Below are positions 1 through 9,334 of a stretch of DNA of 64,000 nucleotides, piece by piece. This stretch comes from Photobacterium alginatilyticum. Its GTDB lineage: Bacteria > Pseudomonadota > Gammaproteobacteria > Enterobacterales > Vibrionaceae. The notes beneath the pieces were generated by a model that did not search any database, had not been told where the DNA came from, and saw nothing but the letters and a program-made list of their open reading frames with translations. Where the stretch lies: NCBI RefSeq assembly GCF_009910675.1, contig NZ_RSEJ01000009.1, forward strand, positions 124,001 through 188,000. The letters run 5' to 3'. Every line of letters begins with the position of its first letter. The stretch's first letter is position 1. Both the position numbers and the translations under genes were made by a program.

Positions 1-1353
1 CGTCAGGTGTGGCAGCCTCCCGCTTTATTAAAAAACACTAACACGTATTGGGATAGCACGGAGGGCATTCTATGGATATCAATGAGTACTCCCCCGGCAA
101 TTGATGGCTTTTTTGCTATTCGAATTCGGGCAACAGGTGTTTGGCTTCAGACGCTTAAGAAGCACATGGCCTTATTTAGTGAAATGCTCCGCTCATCGAT
201 AGGTCGACAGCTAAACTACGAAGAAGCTATTTCGGCTAGACAGCGAGCAGAAGCCTCTGAACAAGCCACACGTGACTTTCTGGCGATGATAAATCATGAA
301 CTCAGAACGCCGCTGAATGGCGTCTTGGGCTCAGCAGAGCTGTTAGAAGATACCGAGCTCACTAAACACCAGCATAAGCTCTTAAACACCCTGAACCATT
401 CTGGTGAACTCTTACGGGCTATCATTAACGACTTATTGGATTACAGCAAGATCAATGCCGGAATGCTGGAGTTATCAGAAAAACCCTTTAACTGTCATAA
501 CATGACAAAAAAGATCGATGATATTTTCCAACTTCGCGCATCAGAAAAACAGCTCCAACTATCGGTAACATGTAGCCGCTCAGTACCAAGCTCACTCATT
601 GGTGATGAGGACAGAATCAAACAGATCTGCGTGAACCTAATTGGTAATGCCATCAAGTTTACATCTCAGGGGCATGTCACTGCTCTCGTTGACTGGCAGG
701 CAGAGCACTTAGTCCTTACTGTTACCGATACTGGCTGCGGTATCTCTCCTGAACAACAACATAAGCTATTTAAACCTTTTAGTCAGGTCGATATCTCCAG
801 CAAACGTACCCATGAAGGGACAGGACTAGGACTCGCTATCTGCAAGAAACTTGCCGTTCAAATGCAAGGCAAGATAACTGTCGATAGTCAAGCCGGAAAA
901 GGGGCAACCTTCACCGTCGCTCTCCCCTTATCTATCCATCATTCACCGATGGAGCAAGCCCCGACAAACAGCAAAGAACACAGGCAAATTGATGAGCTTA
1001 AAGTGCTGGTGGTTGAAGACCTCAAAACCAACCAGATGTTAATCAAGCTGATGTTAAGCAAACTCGGCCTTGTTCCAACAGTCGTTGATAATGGCCAGCA
1101 AGCGCTCGATATTTTAAGTGACCATTCTTTTGATGTGATTTTGATGGATTGCAGAATGCCGATTATGGATGGGTACTGCGCAACCAAGAAGCTGCGCGAG
1201 CATGGTTACCGGAAGCCAATACTTGCTTTAACTGCCGGGACGACAACAGCCGAACGCCAAGAGTGCATTGATGCCGGCATGGACGATATCCTCTGCAAGC
1301 CATACCAATCCAAAGAGCTAAAAGAAATGCTTGAAAGGTGGGGAGCGCACTAG
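1..1353 (+). CDS. Hybrid sensor histidine kinase / response regulator (5' truncated)
   Basis: The frame is open to the left edge, so this is the C-terminal part of a larger protein. Numbering from a GTG at position 7, a short region that could be the end of a GAF-type sensor leads into a HisKA domain with the H-box NHELRTPLNG (His about 97). A HATPase_c domain follows with N-box (about 210), DTGCGIS (about 242) and GTGLGLAI (about 275). The C-terminus is a receiver domain with phospho-acceptor Asp about 381 in MDCRMP and the conserved Lys in CKPY. Such proteins autophosphorylate on His and pass phosphate to the attached receiver, often on to an HPt partner, and none is visible here. No membrane segment lies in the visible part. 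The input signal cannot be told. Confidence 0.9.
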   Translation, partial: RQVWQPPALLKNTNTYWDSTEGILWISMSTPPAIDGFFAIRIRATGVWLQTLKKHMALFSEMLRSSIGRQLNYEEAISARQRAEASEQATRDFLAMINHELRTPLNGVLGSAELLEDTELTKHQHKLLNTLNHSGELLRAIINDLLDYSKINAGMLELSEKPFNCHNMTKKIDDIFQLRASEKQLQLSVTCSRSVPSSLIGDEDRIKQICVNLIGNAIKFTSQGHVTALVDWQAEHLVLTVTDTGCGISPEQQHKLFKPFSQVDISSKRTHEGTGLGLAICKKLAVQMQGKITVDSQAGKGATFTVALPLSIHHSPMEQAPTNSKEHRQIDELKVLVVEDLKTNQMLIKLMLSKLGLVPTVVDNGQQALDILSDHSFDVILMDCRMPIMDGYCATKKLREHGYRKPILALTAGTTTAERQECIDAGMDDILCKPYQSKELKEMLERWGAH

Positions 1354-1366
1354 CTCTCCACCTTTT
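1334..1366 (+). terminator. Rho-independent terminator of the hybrid kinase gene
   Basis: A 13-bp stem (1334-1346 with 1353-1365, one G-U pair) with a 6-base loop is followed by a short T run. The left arm lies inside the last codons of the kinase and the stop codon is in the loop. The aminotransferase gene converges on it from the other strand. Confidence 0.7.
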
Positions 1367-1376
1367 CGTCTATACC

Positions 1377-2558
1377 TCAACGTGACACGGTCACCAAAGC
1401 GTTGGCTAAATAATCTAGCTGCTGTTCCTGCATACCGGCAACATTGATTCGCCCGTCACCAACAGCATAAATTGCAAACTCATCGCGTAAGCGACCAACT
1501 TGTTCAGGGCTCAAGCCTGTCACTGAGAACATTCCCTTATGCTGTTCTATAAAGTCGAATTCATCTGAACCTTGTGCTCGTACCGCCTTTGTCAGGCCGG
1601 CGCGCAGGCTCAACAATCTACCCAGCATTTCATTCAGCTCTTGCTTCCACACTTGAGTTAGGGCTGGATCGCTCAGAATTGTCGCAACAAGTGCAGCACC
1701 ATGATCAGGTGGCATGGTATATGTAGAACGTGCAAGGTTCAAAATTCGTCCTTTGGCATTTTGGGCTACCTTCAGGCTATCGCTAATCACGATCGCGGCA
1801 CCAGTTCGCTCCCGATATAAGCCAAAATTCTTAGAACAAGATGTAGCGATAATCATTTCTTCAGTATTGTCTGCCATGTGTTTTAAGCCAGCTGCATCTT
1901 GCTCCAATCCATCACCAAACCCCAAGTAGGCAATATCGACAAAAGGCATAAAACCATTCTTGTTGGCGAGTTCCGTAATCGCCTGCCAGTCAGAGAAGGA
2001 AATATCAGCGCCTGTCGGGTTATGGCAGCATCCATGAAGCAATACCACATCCTTGGGGCCGGCCTTCGCTAACTCGGCCAGCATCGCTTGGCTATCAACT
2101 AACTTCGTTGTCGGGTTAAAGTACGGGTAATAACGTACTTTAAGCCCTGCCGCCTCCATAACAGGCTTGTGGTTAACGTAACTAGGGTTGGAAATCCATA
2201 CCGTTGTATCAGGTTGGGCTATACACATTAGGTCTGCCAACATTCTCAGTGCCCCGCTGGCACCTGGTGTTTGGATAGCCGCTGCGCGGGTATATGCTGA
2301 TGTGTCTGCCAGCAACAGATCCATCATCGACTGGTTAAATACCTCATTCCCGGCAAGACCGACATAGCCTTTAGTTGTTTGCGTCTCCAATACATGCTGC
2401 TGAGCCTGCTGAACCGCCTGCATAATTGGCGTTTCACCTTGGCTATTCCGGTACACCCCAATACCTAAATCCATCTTGTTTTCACGCTCGTCTTCTCGAT
2501 AAGCAATTGAAAGCGATAGAATAGGGTCAAGTTGTGCTTCAGTAAGCTGCTTAAACAT
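1377..2558 (-). CDS. tyrB: Aspartate/aromatic aminotransferase (class I, PLP-dependent)
   Basis: This 393-residue protein spans the usual length of AspC/TyrB enzymes. It has the N-terminal DLGIGVYR substrate-loop motif, the HNPTGAD motif that contacts the cofactor, and SCSKNFGLYRER, where Lys about 243 should form the Schiff base with pyridoxal phosphate. It should move amino groups between aspartate, tyrosine or phenylalanine and 2-oxoglutarate in the cytoplasm. AspC and TyrB cannot be separated reliably by eye, so the symbol is tentative. It is transcribed alone, convergent with the kinase on its left. Confidence 0.9.
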   Translation of the reverse strand: MFKQLTEAQLDPILSLSIAYREDERENKMDLGIGVYRNSQGETPIMQAVQQAQQHVLETQTTKGYVGLAGNEVFNQSMMDLLLADTSAYTRAAAIQTPGASGALRMLADLMCIAQPDTTVWISNPSYVNHKPVMEAAGLKVRYYPYFNPTTKLVDSQAMLAELAKAGPKDVVLLHGCCHNPTGADISFSDWQAITELANKNGFMPFVDIAYLGFGDGLEQDAAGLKHMADNTEEMIIATSCSKNFGLYRERTGAAIVISDSLKVAQNAKGRILNLARSTYTMPPDHGAALVATILSDPALTQVWKQELNEMLGRLLSLRAGLTKAVRAQGSDEFDFIEQHKGMFSVTGLSPEQVGRLRDEFAIYAVGDGRINVAGMQEQQLDYLANALVTVSR

Positions 2559-2815
2559 CGGATAAATTCCATTTAGTGGCTGTTCATAGAATCAACCTAT
2601 CACTTAGCTTACGAAAGGTCACTATGAAATCATTAAAAATATCAATGTTGTTCTATCCCTTTTTTGGCAAAACTGTGACCCTTAGCGGGCTCTGTTTTTG
2701 ATCTTAAATAACATTCAACTAACTTAGCTTGCAGTCAACGGAGCAGGACCTAAATTTATAAGTGTAACTTTCGTTTTTTATCGTAGGAACAATATGAAAT
2801 TGGGTGGAGGTTGTT

Positions 2816-3127
2816 ATGAAGAATAGTGTTGATGTGCGTACCCTGCTTAGTGTGTACGAAAAGATCAAAACTCAGGGAACAGCGACAGATACTGGCATCC
2901 AGCTTGGTGGAGTCACCTGTACTGAGAACCCGGATGGGTATTATGTCAATCTATCTGATAGCAATGTCAGTCTTGATATTAACTTCCATAATACTTATCA
3001 CTTCCATACCGCGAATGAAGATCCTGATACAGTCATTAACCAAACAACCACTGAGTTTCATAATAACAACGAAGCCCAAATCCAGGCATTCATTCATAAG
3101 CTAGTGGAGTTAGACAAAAGGTATTAG
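2816..3127 (+). CDS. Small conserved protein, DUF3081-like
   Basis: The ATG at 2816 follows a strong GGAGG at 2806-2810 and gives 103 residues. A GTG at 2804 is in frame but overlaps that ribosome-binding site and is unlikely. The protein is soluble, has no signal peptide, and has a central Tyr/Phe/His-rich stretch (INFHNTYHFH) and an acidic C-terminus. The opening (SVYEKIKTQGTATDTG) and the FHNTYHF motif recall the DUF3081 family of marine gammaproteobacteria. The family assignment is from memory and the function is unknown. It stands alone, with about 250 bases upstream and 300 downstream free of genes. Confidence 0.6.
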   Translation: MKNSVDVRTLLSVYEKIKTQGTATDTGIQLGGVTCTENPDGYYVNLSDSNVSLDINFHNTYHFHTANEDPDTVINQTTTEFHNNNEAQIQAFIHKLVELDKRY

Positions 3128-3432
3128 CCTTACGAAAACCTCCCAATAATAAGCGGCAGGCATGATTTTGAGTATTCACATAATCATTACTCAGCATCAG
3201 CCTGCCCAACACCTTGAATTGCCACCAATTACTTTCTTTATTTGACACTTTCCTGACAAAGCCAGCTAGCAAAATCAATAGGCTAGATTCGTTTCCAACA
3301 ACAACAAATAAGCAATTACACGCCGTTCAGTTTGCATTCATACAGACTGGGATATGGTCGAAATATAAAATTACGACCCGCTTAAACGGCATGTATTAAT
3401 AACGTTTCTGTCTTACCAGGGAGAGAACCAAG
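3128..3432. other. Gene-free interval 3128-3432
   Basis: This AT-rich stretch has no convincing reading frame. It holds a 7-bp inverted repeat (GGCAGGC at 3155, GCCTGCC at 3200) with a 38-base spacer and a TTGACA at 3242-3247 that could be a -35 element for the small gene at 3433. Confidence 0.4.
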
Positions 3433-3600
3433 ATGCACACTCCACAACTCAGTACTAAAGAGATTGATAATGCGATTGCTGCCCTAGGTGAATGTTATAG
3501 GCGTCTAAACGCAGCCGAGATGACAGCCAAGGAATTGTCGCAGGACGGCTTCACTCTAATGTTCAAGTCAGCTTATGAGGATCTCTCGAAGCGCCATTAG
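3433..3600 (+). CDS. Small protein of 55 residues, unknown function
   Basis: The ATG at 3433 is preceded by a GGGAGAGA ribosome-binding site and the frame closes just before a strong terminator, so this looks like a genuine single-gene unit. The product begins MHTPQLSTKEIDNAIAALGE and is predicted to be mostly helical, soluble and without a signal peptide or Cys pairs. I do not recognise a family. The upstream 300 bases are free of other genes. Confidence 0.6.
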   Translation: MHTPQLSTKEIDNAIAALGECYRRLNAAEMTAKELSQDGFTLMFKSAYEDLSKRH

Positions 3601-3614
3601 GGTATAGGCATAGA

Positions 3615-3646
3615 CAAAAAAGCTCAGGTCTTAGCCTGAGCTTTTA
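3615..3646. terminator. Bidirectional terminator
   Basis: The stem AGCTCAGG/CCTGAGCT (3621-3628 with 3635-3642) has an A run on its left and a T run on its right. It can end the 55-residue gene from the left and the VOC gene from the right. Confidence 0.85.
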
Positions 3647-3660
3647 AATATGTATTGAAA

Positions 3661-4059
3661 TTAGCAATCCCAATCGCGGTTTTGTAGTACCACGCGGTAT
3701 CCATCCACATCTTCGAATGTTTTACCGACATTCTCCCAATAAGGGTTCGTCGAATCTACCACACTAAACCCCGCATCAATCATATTACGGCAGGTTCGTT
3801 CCCACACGCGGCTGCAGTCAATAAAGAAAACTAGCAGGTGCTCTTGTGAGGGCGCTTTCCCGACGGTAGCGCCTTGCTGATGAATAAACTCCAAATGATA
3901 GGCATGTTGTTGGTGACCTAGCACTACACCATCAAAGCCATCATGATCTTTAAACTGTTTAAGCATCTCAAAGCCGAGCGCCTTGCTATACATGACAGCA
4001 ATTTGCTCTAAATTATCGGTAGGTCTGACAACACGGAGTGTCGCGTCTCTTGGTATCAT
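3661..4059 (-). CDS. VOC family protein (glyoxalase/bleomycin-resistance fold)
   Basis: This 132-residue protein has the paired beta-alpha-beta-beta-beta layout of the vicinal oxygen chelate superfamily. Likely metal or substrate positions are the HLEF near residue 56 and the C-terminal EDVDGYRVVLQNRDW, which matches the usual ED.DG..v.l ending. Members include glyoxalase I, dioxygenases and antibiotic-binding proteins, and the sequence alone does not say which applies. An AAAGGATGA ribosome-binding region precedes the ATG at 4059. It ends at the shared terminator at 3615-3646. Confidence 0.8.
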   Translation of the reverse strand: MIPRDATLRVVRPTDNLEQIAVMYSKALGFEMLKQFKDHDGFDGVVLGHQQHAYHLEFIHQQGATVGKAPSQEHLLVFFIDCSRVWERTCRNMIDAGFSVVDSTNPYWENVGKTFEDVDGYRVVLQNRDWDC

Positions 4060-4320
4060 GGCCGTATCATCCTTTGATTCTAATTTGTTTCTATCGCGTT
4101 ATAGTCCGGTATTATTTTTTCTATATAAAATGAATCACCACACTAACTAGCAATATCGTTATTTTTCACCCCTCAATACTCAAGGGGTTGAATATACCTA
4201 TACTGTTACAGCTATTCTCCATACCGTCAAGCCATTAGATAAATTAATCAAATGCTAGAGCTCAGCTTTGCTGAACATCGCACATTTTCTGCCCTGGATC
4301 ACACTAAGATGGAAAAAGAA

Positions 4321-4345
4321 AAAAGTGGCACCAGGCCACTTTTTA
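4321..4345 (-). terminator. Terminator of the 83-residue gene
   Basis: The stem AAAAGTGGC / GCCACTTTT has a 5-base loop and is followed on the minus strand by a T-rich run. It lies just past the stop of the gene ending at 4354. Confidence 0.8.
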
Positions 4346-4353
4346 AACAACAT

Positions 4354-4605
4354 TTATTGTTTCAACTCTCCTGTGGAAAGCAGCGACAAATTATCGGGAG
4401 TAAATTTCTGGTAACAGATCTGTGAACGTTCTGGTGGATAAATAAACTTGGTTACTTTAACCACGTATTTGGCAATAATGCTTCCGGTTAAATCTTTCTC
4501 ATCATACCAAAAGGTATCAATATCTGTTTCCTTGCCGATATCCCACTTCATGTCTGTGCGTATGAAACTATGACTACTGGGTATCTCTAGTAACTCTTTG
4601 TACAT
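4354..4605 (-). CDS. Hypothetical protein, 83 residues
   Basis: The ATG at 4605 has a GGAG seven bases upstream and the gene is closed by its own terminator, which supports a real gene. The protein is soluble, rich in Tyr, Lys, Asp and Thr, and lacks a signal peptide or membrane segment. It contains a predicted beta stretch (IIAKYVVKVTKFIY) and one Cys. I do not recognise a family. It is followed in the same direction, after 144 bases, by the glycosyltransferase genes, but it ends in its own terminator and is not part of their operon. Confidence 0.55.
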   Translation of the reverse strand: MYKELLEIPSSHSFIRTDMKWDIGKETDIDTFWYDEKDLTGSIIAKYVVKVTKFIYPPERSQICYQKFTPDNLSLLSTGELKQ

Positions 4606-4749
4606 AGTGATGCTCCAACTTTCAAAATCCTGACGCTATATTTCCATAACATTAAAAGGGATATAGTTAGTCCAGTCACAGTTCAAAAAACAACCAACAT
4701 ATCAATTCACTTTCATCGCTTTTCATAAAGCATGGTTAAACTAGTTCAT

Positions 4750-6213
4750 TTACGGCACAACATTAACAAGCGGTGGGTTCAGCGATTTACAATAGATAAG
4801 CTCACGCTTCTTCGACTCACCACGTAGCTCACAACGGCGCTTATCCCATAAAAAACCCTCTGGTATGTGTTTTTTATCGATAACTATAAATACATCTGAC
4901 TTAGCATTTTTCATCAACTCTGTAATTGGCTCACTCACCGCTTTAGCCTGACCATTGGAATAGAACTGGGCAGAAAAAGGCCTGTGGTTGATATATAGCA
5001 ACTCGCTCTCGCTCGTTTCGGCTTGTGAGGACCATTGAGCCATCAAGTGTTTTTCAGCTTCTTTTCCGATTAGGTTGAATTTGAGCAATAGAGCAACGAT
5101 GACAATTAACACAGGAGTGATCAGCCCCAGCTTAAACACGCGTTCAGATAAAGGTTGTTGATAATGGTAAGCCGTAATGAGTAAAGCCAACGCGGGTAAA
5201 CCGGGAAGTACATAGCTAGGCAGAATATTGCCAGCAAACGTAAACAAAAGTAATGGCGATACCATCCAGCACCAGAGAAACCCTAGGTAGCCCGATTCAG
5301 ACTGAACACCTTCTTGTCCGTTTCTAAAAAATCGCGAAACCTGATAGATCAATACCGGAGACCAAGGTAACGCAGCCAATACCCAATATACCCAAATGGT
5401 ACCTCTTAACTCTTTATGGGCCGAACCATAGAGATCTCCCTCCCAGCCGCTAACAACAAATCGCTTAATATGCTCGCCGATGATGAAGTAATTCAAAAAC
5501 CCCGGGGTTTTCCATTCTGCCAGCAAGTACCAAGGCAATGATATGAGTAAAAATAAAACCACTCCTCCCTTCCATGGCAGACAAGTGGGTATTTTCTGCC
5601 AGCGTTTATCCTGAGCCAGCCATAACACCAAACTAATTCCGACCAGTACTAACGTCAATGGTCCTTTCGCCAACATACCAATAGCGAGGCCGACAAAGAA
5701 CAAGTAGCCCCACCCGCGCGATTTTTGCTGCCACGATAGCCAAAAGCTCACCATACTTAAGGTAATGGCCAGGGTTAACGCCATATCGGTCATAACTGCA
5801 CCCGCAATAACACTGAATGCAGCTGTAGTTGCCAAAACTGCAACAGCCAGCCAGGCAGTATTGCGATTACCTTTTCCTCTGGCAGCCATTAGCCACACCA
5901 GGCCTAACACTATACAGCCAACGATGAGGTGTGGGACTCTAGCCGCGAATTCGGATACACCCAAGAACTCAAATCCCGTCGCACTTAGCCATGAAAACAG
6001 AGGAGGTTTACCCCAAAATGGAACATCATAGTCAAACATCGGCGTGATCCAGTTACCGGTCTCGAACATAATTCGAGCCATCTCGCCATAACGCGCCTCT
6101 GTTGTATCCATTAATGGATAAATACCAAGTGTTAACAACCGAACAGCCATTGCGAACACAGCTAATGCAATTGCAAATTGAGTGAGTGAAAGTTTCTTTA
6201 GTGAATGAATCAT
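4750..6213 (-). CDS. ArnT/PMT-like membrane glycosyltransferase (GT83/GT39 type)
   Basis: This 487-residue protein has about ten to twelve membrane helices. The first periplasmic loop carries MDTTEARYGEMAR, the acidic catalytic motif seen in ArnT and related lipid-phosphate-sugar transferases, followed by FWGKPPLFSW. The C-terminal 100 residues form a soluble periplasmic domain. ArnT enzymes move a sugar from undecaprenyl phosphate to lipid A on the periplasmic face. Here the sugar and acceptor are unknown. Its ATG overlaps the stop of the upstream GT2 gene by four bases (ATGA), so the two should be translationally coupled, with the GT2 enzyme making the lipid-linked donor. Confidence 0.88.
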   Translation of the reverse strand: MIHSLKKLSLTQFAIALAVFAMAVRLLTLGIYPLMDTTEARYGEMARIMFETGNWITPMFDYDVPFWGKPPLFSWLSATGFEFLGVSEFAARVPHLIVGCIVLGLVWLMAARGKGNRNTAWLAVAVLATTAAFSVIAGAVMTDMALTLAITLSMVSFWLSWQQKSRGWGYLFFVGLAIGMLAKGPLTLVLVGISLVLWLAQDKRWQKIPTCLPWKGGVVLFLLISLPWYLLAEWKTPGFLNYFIIGEHIKRFVVSGWEGDLYGSAHKELRGTIWVYWVLAALPWSPVLIYQVSRFFRNGQEGVQSESGYLGFLWCWMVSPLLLFTFAGNILPSYVLPGLPALALLITAYHYQQPLSERVFKLGLITPVLIVIVALLLKFNLIGKEAEKHLMAQWSSQAETSESELLYINHRPFSAQFYSNGQAKAVSEPITELMKNAKSDVFIVIDKKHIPEGFLWDKRRCELRGESKKRELIYCKSLNPPLVNVVP

Positions 6214-7226
6214 GCTTCTACTTCTTTATTCATTTTAACTGCTTCTCGTACGTTGTTATCCATAACAACAAATAAAGGTCGCTGCTTTGCTTCAATAAAT
6301 AATCGCCCGACATACTCTCCCATCAAGCCGATGGAAAGCAGTTGGATTCCGCCGAGAAGCAAGACAACCATGATTGTTGACGGATAGCCTGCTACTGGAT
6401 CTCCCCAAATCATGGTTTTGGTAAAAACAACAGCTGCCATTGCAATTGCTGCCACCGAGGTAATCAAGCCGGCACCAGTTGCCAATCGCAACGGACGAGT
6501 ACTGAACGATGTGATCCCCTCAAATGCCAGGTGGACAAGCTTGGTGTAGTTCCACTTAGTTTCACCCGCGAGCCTTGGGTCTCGATCGAACATCATGGTT
6601 GTACGACGAAAACCGGGCCAGGCGAATAACCCTTTCATAAAACGGGTTCTCTCTGGCAGCTTATTGATTTCATCGACAACTCGGCGGTCAATTAACCTAA
6701 AGTCACCCACATTTTCAGGTATAGGCATTTCTGTGAGCTGATTGATGAGTTTGTAAAACATTGACGCGGTAAAGCGCTTAAGCCAGCTCTCGCCATAACG
6801 TTGATTTCTCTTCATATCGACAACATCAAATCCCCGTTGCCACTGTTCAACCATTTCGGGAATCAACTCGGGGGGATCTTGTAGATCAGCATCGATCAAA
6901 ATAACCGCCTTCCCTGATGCTGATTGCAAACCCGCCGTCATGGCCGCTTCTTTGCCAAAGTTACGGCTGAGCCTAACCGTTCTCACCCAATGATTCGAAC
7001 TTGTCATCCGACTGACCAAGTCCCAACTACGATCAGTGCTACCATCATCGACATAGATGATTTCACATTTTTTCTCTAAAAGATCTAAAGCATTACAGAG
7101 ACGCTCGTGGCAATCTTCAAGCACTGCTTCTTCGTTATACATAGGTACGATCACCGAAACAAAGAGCTCCCCATCCCGGTTATAGCGTTGCTCTCGGTGC
7201 TGAGAAAGCAAAGTAATAGATGACAT
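6210..7226 (-). CDS. GtrB-like family 2 glycosyltransferase with C-terminal membrane helices
   Basis: This 338-residue protein has an N-terminal GT-A domain (VSVIVPMYNEE, YVDDGSTD, DADLQDPPE) followed by two hydrophobic helices from about residue 245 and the GEYVGRLFIEAKQRP tail typical of GtrB, ArnC and dolichol-phosphate mannose synthases. Such enzymes charge undecaprenyl phosphate with a nucleotide-activated sugar on the cytoplasmic face. A GAGG lies six bases before the ATG at 7226. It is the first gene of a two-gene operon with the ArnT-like enzyme and is divergent from the response regulator at 7362. Confidence 0.92.
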   Translation of the reverse strand: MSSITLLSQHREQRYNRDGELFVSVIVPMYNEEAVLEDCHERLCNALDLLEKKCEIIYVDDGSTDRSWDLVSRMTSSNHWVRTVRLSRNFGKEAAMTAGLQSASGKAVILIDADLQDPPELIPEMVEQWQRGFDVVDMKRNQRYGESWLKRFTASMFYKLINQLTEMPIPENVGDFRLIDRRVVDEINKLPERTRFMKGLFAWPGFRRTTMMFDRDPRLAGETKWNYTKLVHLAFEGITSFSTRPLRLATGAGLITSVAAIAMAAVVFTKTMIWGDPVAGYPSTIMVVLLLGGIQLLSIGLMGEYVGRLFIEAKQRPLFVVMDNNVREAVKMNKEVEA

Positions 7227-7361
7227 AATTAACCTCAGTTCGTAACCTGTCTGTTAATATGTATTTTATCGTTTACTATGTCGTAAAAAGGTCATCGACA
7301 TTTTTTTCACGTTTATATATGCCATCATAGAGAAGCTGTTTCTTACCTACGGACAACCTTC

Positions 7362-8042
7362 ATGAAGTTACTATTAGTTGAAGATCATCAAGACATTGCC
7401 GGGATCATTTTTGACTTTTTTGAAATCAAGGGATACACACTGGATTACGCCAGCAATGGCCGGCAGGGATATGATTTGGGATGCGAGAATCACTACGATC
7501 TGATTATTCTTGATGTCATGCTTCCTCGCATGGATGGCTATACGGTATGCAAAAAGTTGAGAGAACATGGGGTCGATACCCCAATCCTAATGCTTACAGC
7601 TCGAGATACGCGGGAAGACACCCTGGAAGGTTTTTCTCAGGGAGCTGATGACTACCTGGTCAAACCGTTTGATCTTGAAATCCTTGAAGCCCGTATCAAG
7701 GCCTTGACTCGCCGCCGAACCGGAGAGACAGCAACCACGACACTGACTTTCGGCCAGCTTGAATTAGATCTTGGTAGTCATACTGTTCACCGGAGCAACT
7801 GCAGCTTTTCTCTAAACCCAACGTTATTCACCATTTTAAAGCTGCTCATGGTGCGGGCTCCAAAATTGGTTACCAAAGAAGAAATCATTTCGACCCTATG
7901 GGGAGACGACGAACCTGAAGGGAATGTATTAAGAAGCCACATTTATCAGCTTAGAAACCAGATAGACAAGCCTTTTAAACATAGCTATATCAAAACAGTG
8001 CCCAAAGTTGGCTACCAGCTGATTCCAGAGGAAAACCAGTGA
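7362..8042 (+). CDS. OmpR-family response regulator
   Basis: This 226-residue regulator has a receiver domain with acidic pocket E7/D8, phospho-acceptor Asp 51 (ILDVMLP), Thr 79 and Lys 101, and a C-terminal winged-helix DNA-binding domain (about 130-222) ending KTVPKVGYQL. Its stop overlaps the GTG start of the sensor kinase, so they form a cognate pair. It resembles the PmrA/QseB group. The divergent glycosyltransferase operon 135 bases away and the gtrA gene past the kinase are the obvious candidate targets, which is inference from position. Confidence 0.93.
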   Translation: MKLLLVEDHQDIAGIIFDFFEIKGYTLDYASNGRQGYDLGCENHYDLIILDVMLPRMDGYTVCKKLREHGVDTPILMLTARDTREDTLEGFSQGADDYLVKPFDLEILEARIKALTRRRTGETATTTLTFGQLELDLGSHTVHRSNCSFSLNPTLFTILKLLMVRAPKLVTKEEIISTLWGDDEPEGNVLRSHIYQLRNQIDKPFKHSYIKTVPKVGYQLIPEENQ

Positions 8043-9334
8043 CTGCAAACAAACAGGTTAAAAGTGCAAAGCAGCTGACCTTCACCTACTTTTCGATTGT
8101 TGCCTTTGCCATCATCAGTATCCACTTCGTCTTACTTGAGACAACTCTTGAAGACTTCGAACTGATTAATGCCAATAATAGATTGCAGCATGCAAAAGAA
8201 GTGGCCAAGGAAGTACTCAGCGAGAACGATGCCCAGACAATCTCGATTCCTCCCTTCAGCCATGCCTATATTGGGAGAGAGCTCCTGCCGTCACACCTCA
8301 TCATTCCAGACTCCCTGCCTGACGATGAAGCCGTTGAACTCAAAAGAGTCAGCTCGGATGATACCGAGTACTTTATCATGCGCAGTAACTTGATGATTAA
8401 AGGTAAACAGCTGAGCGTTTATTTCCTGTATTACGATGACATCTACGAATTAAGCGAGGAGCAGATATTCTGGAATCAGGCCAAACAGCTTTCCATCACT
8501 CTAGTCTTAATCTTAATTAGCCTCTTTGTCATTTTAAGCATTTCCCGAAGGCTGACCGCCCCTTTGTCAGAGCTAACCAATGACCTAGAGGCCCGTTCTG
8601 TCACAGATTTATCCCCTATTCAGCCGCCCAGAGGTGTGGTTTCAAAGGAGCTTTTGCAGCTTGTCACCAGCTTTAACCTCTATTCCGAACGGATCCATCA
8701 GCTACTGGAGCGAGAGCGTTCTTTCAATCGCTATGCCAGTCATGAACTACGTACTCCTTTGATGGTTATGAAGGGAGCAATCTCTCTGCTTGGGCAGTCG
8801 AACGATCCCGCGTTTATAGAAAAACAGCGCATACGCCTACTCCATGCTAGTAATGAGATGAACGACTTCGTCACTACCTTGCTCTCGCTAACTCGAGAAG
8901 AAAACCTGACCAAGCTCAGTCCGCGAGCCTTAGGCCATGATGAACTCAGCAGCATTGCCACCGAACATGAGCACTTGCTGGCAAACAAACCCGTTGAATG
9001 GCGTGTGACCATGAATGGTGAGACGACTGTCAAAGCGCCTGAGACCACAATGAAAATACTCATTGGCAACCTCATTAAAAATGCTTTTGCCTGCACAGAA
9101 GAAGGGACCGTTACGCTAGAGACCTCCCCTGATAGCATCAAGGTGATTGACAGCGGGATCGGGTTAGGGGGCAAACCTCGTGGCGTCGAAGGCTTTGGCC
9201 TTGGTTTGCTTATTGCCGGTGACATTTGCCGTAAATACGGCTGGCAACTGAAGCATTACAATAACGACTCGCAAGGCTGTACTGCTGAAATCATCCTAAC
9301 GTCGGGCGATATACCCAGCGAGCCGCAAGGCTAA
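8039..9334 (+). CDS. Sensor histidine kinase, cognate to the 7362 regulator
   Basis: This 431-residue kinase starts at a GTG overlapping the regulator stop (GTGA). A first membrane helix (about 14-33) and a second (about 152-172) frame a periplasmic sensor region of about 115 residues with no obvious Cys or metal cluster. A HAMP-like segment (SRRLTAPLSEL) follows, then the H-box ASHELRTPL with His about 235, an N-box (NLIKNAF) and DSGIGL and GFGLGLLI nucleotide-binding loops. The last 44 bases overlap the 3' end of gtrA on the other strand. The signal is unknown. Envelope stress or cationic peptides would be typical for this group. Confidence 0.92.
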   Translation: MTANKQVKSAKQLTFTYFSIVAFAIISIHFVLLETTLEDFELINANNRLQHAKEVAKEVLSENDAQTISIPPFSHAYIGRELLPSHLIIPDSLPDDEAVELKRVSSDDTEYFIMRSNLMIKGKQLSVYFLYYDDIYELSEEQIFWNQAKQLSITLVLILISLFVILSISRRLTAPLSELTNDLEARSVTDLSPIQPPRGVVSKELLQLVTSFNLYSERIHQLLERERSFNRYASHELRTPLMVMKGAISLLGQSNDPAFIEKQRIRLLHASNEMNDFVTTLLSLTREENLTKLSPRALGHDELSSIATEHEHLLANKPVEWRVTMNGETTVKAPETTMKILIGNLIKNAFACTEEGTVTLETSPDSIKVIDSGIGLGGKPRGVEGFGLGLLIAGDICRKYGWQLKHYNNDSQGCTAEIILTSGDIPSEPQG

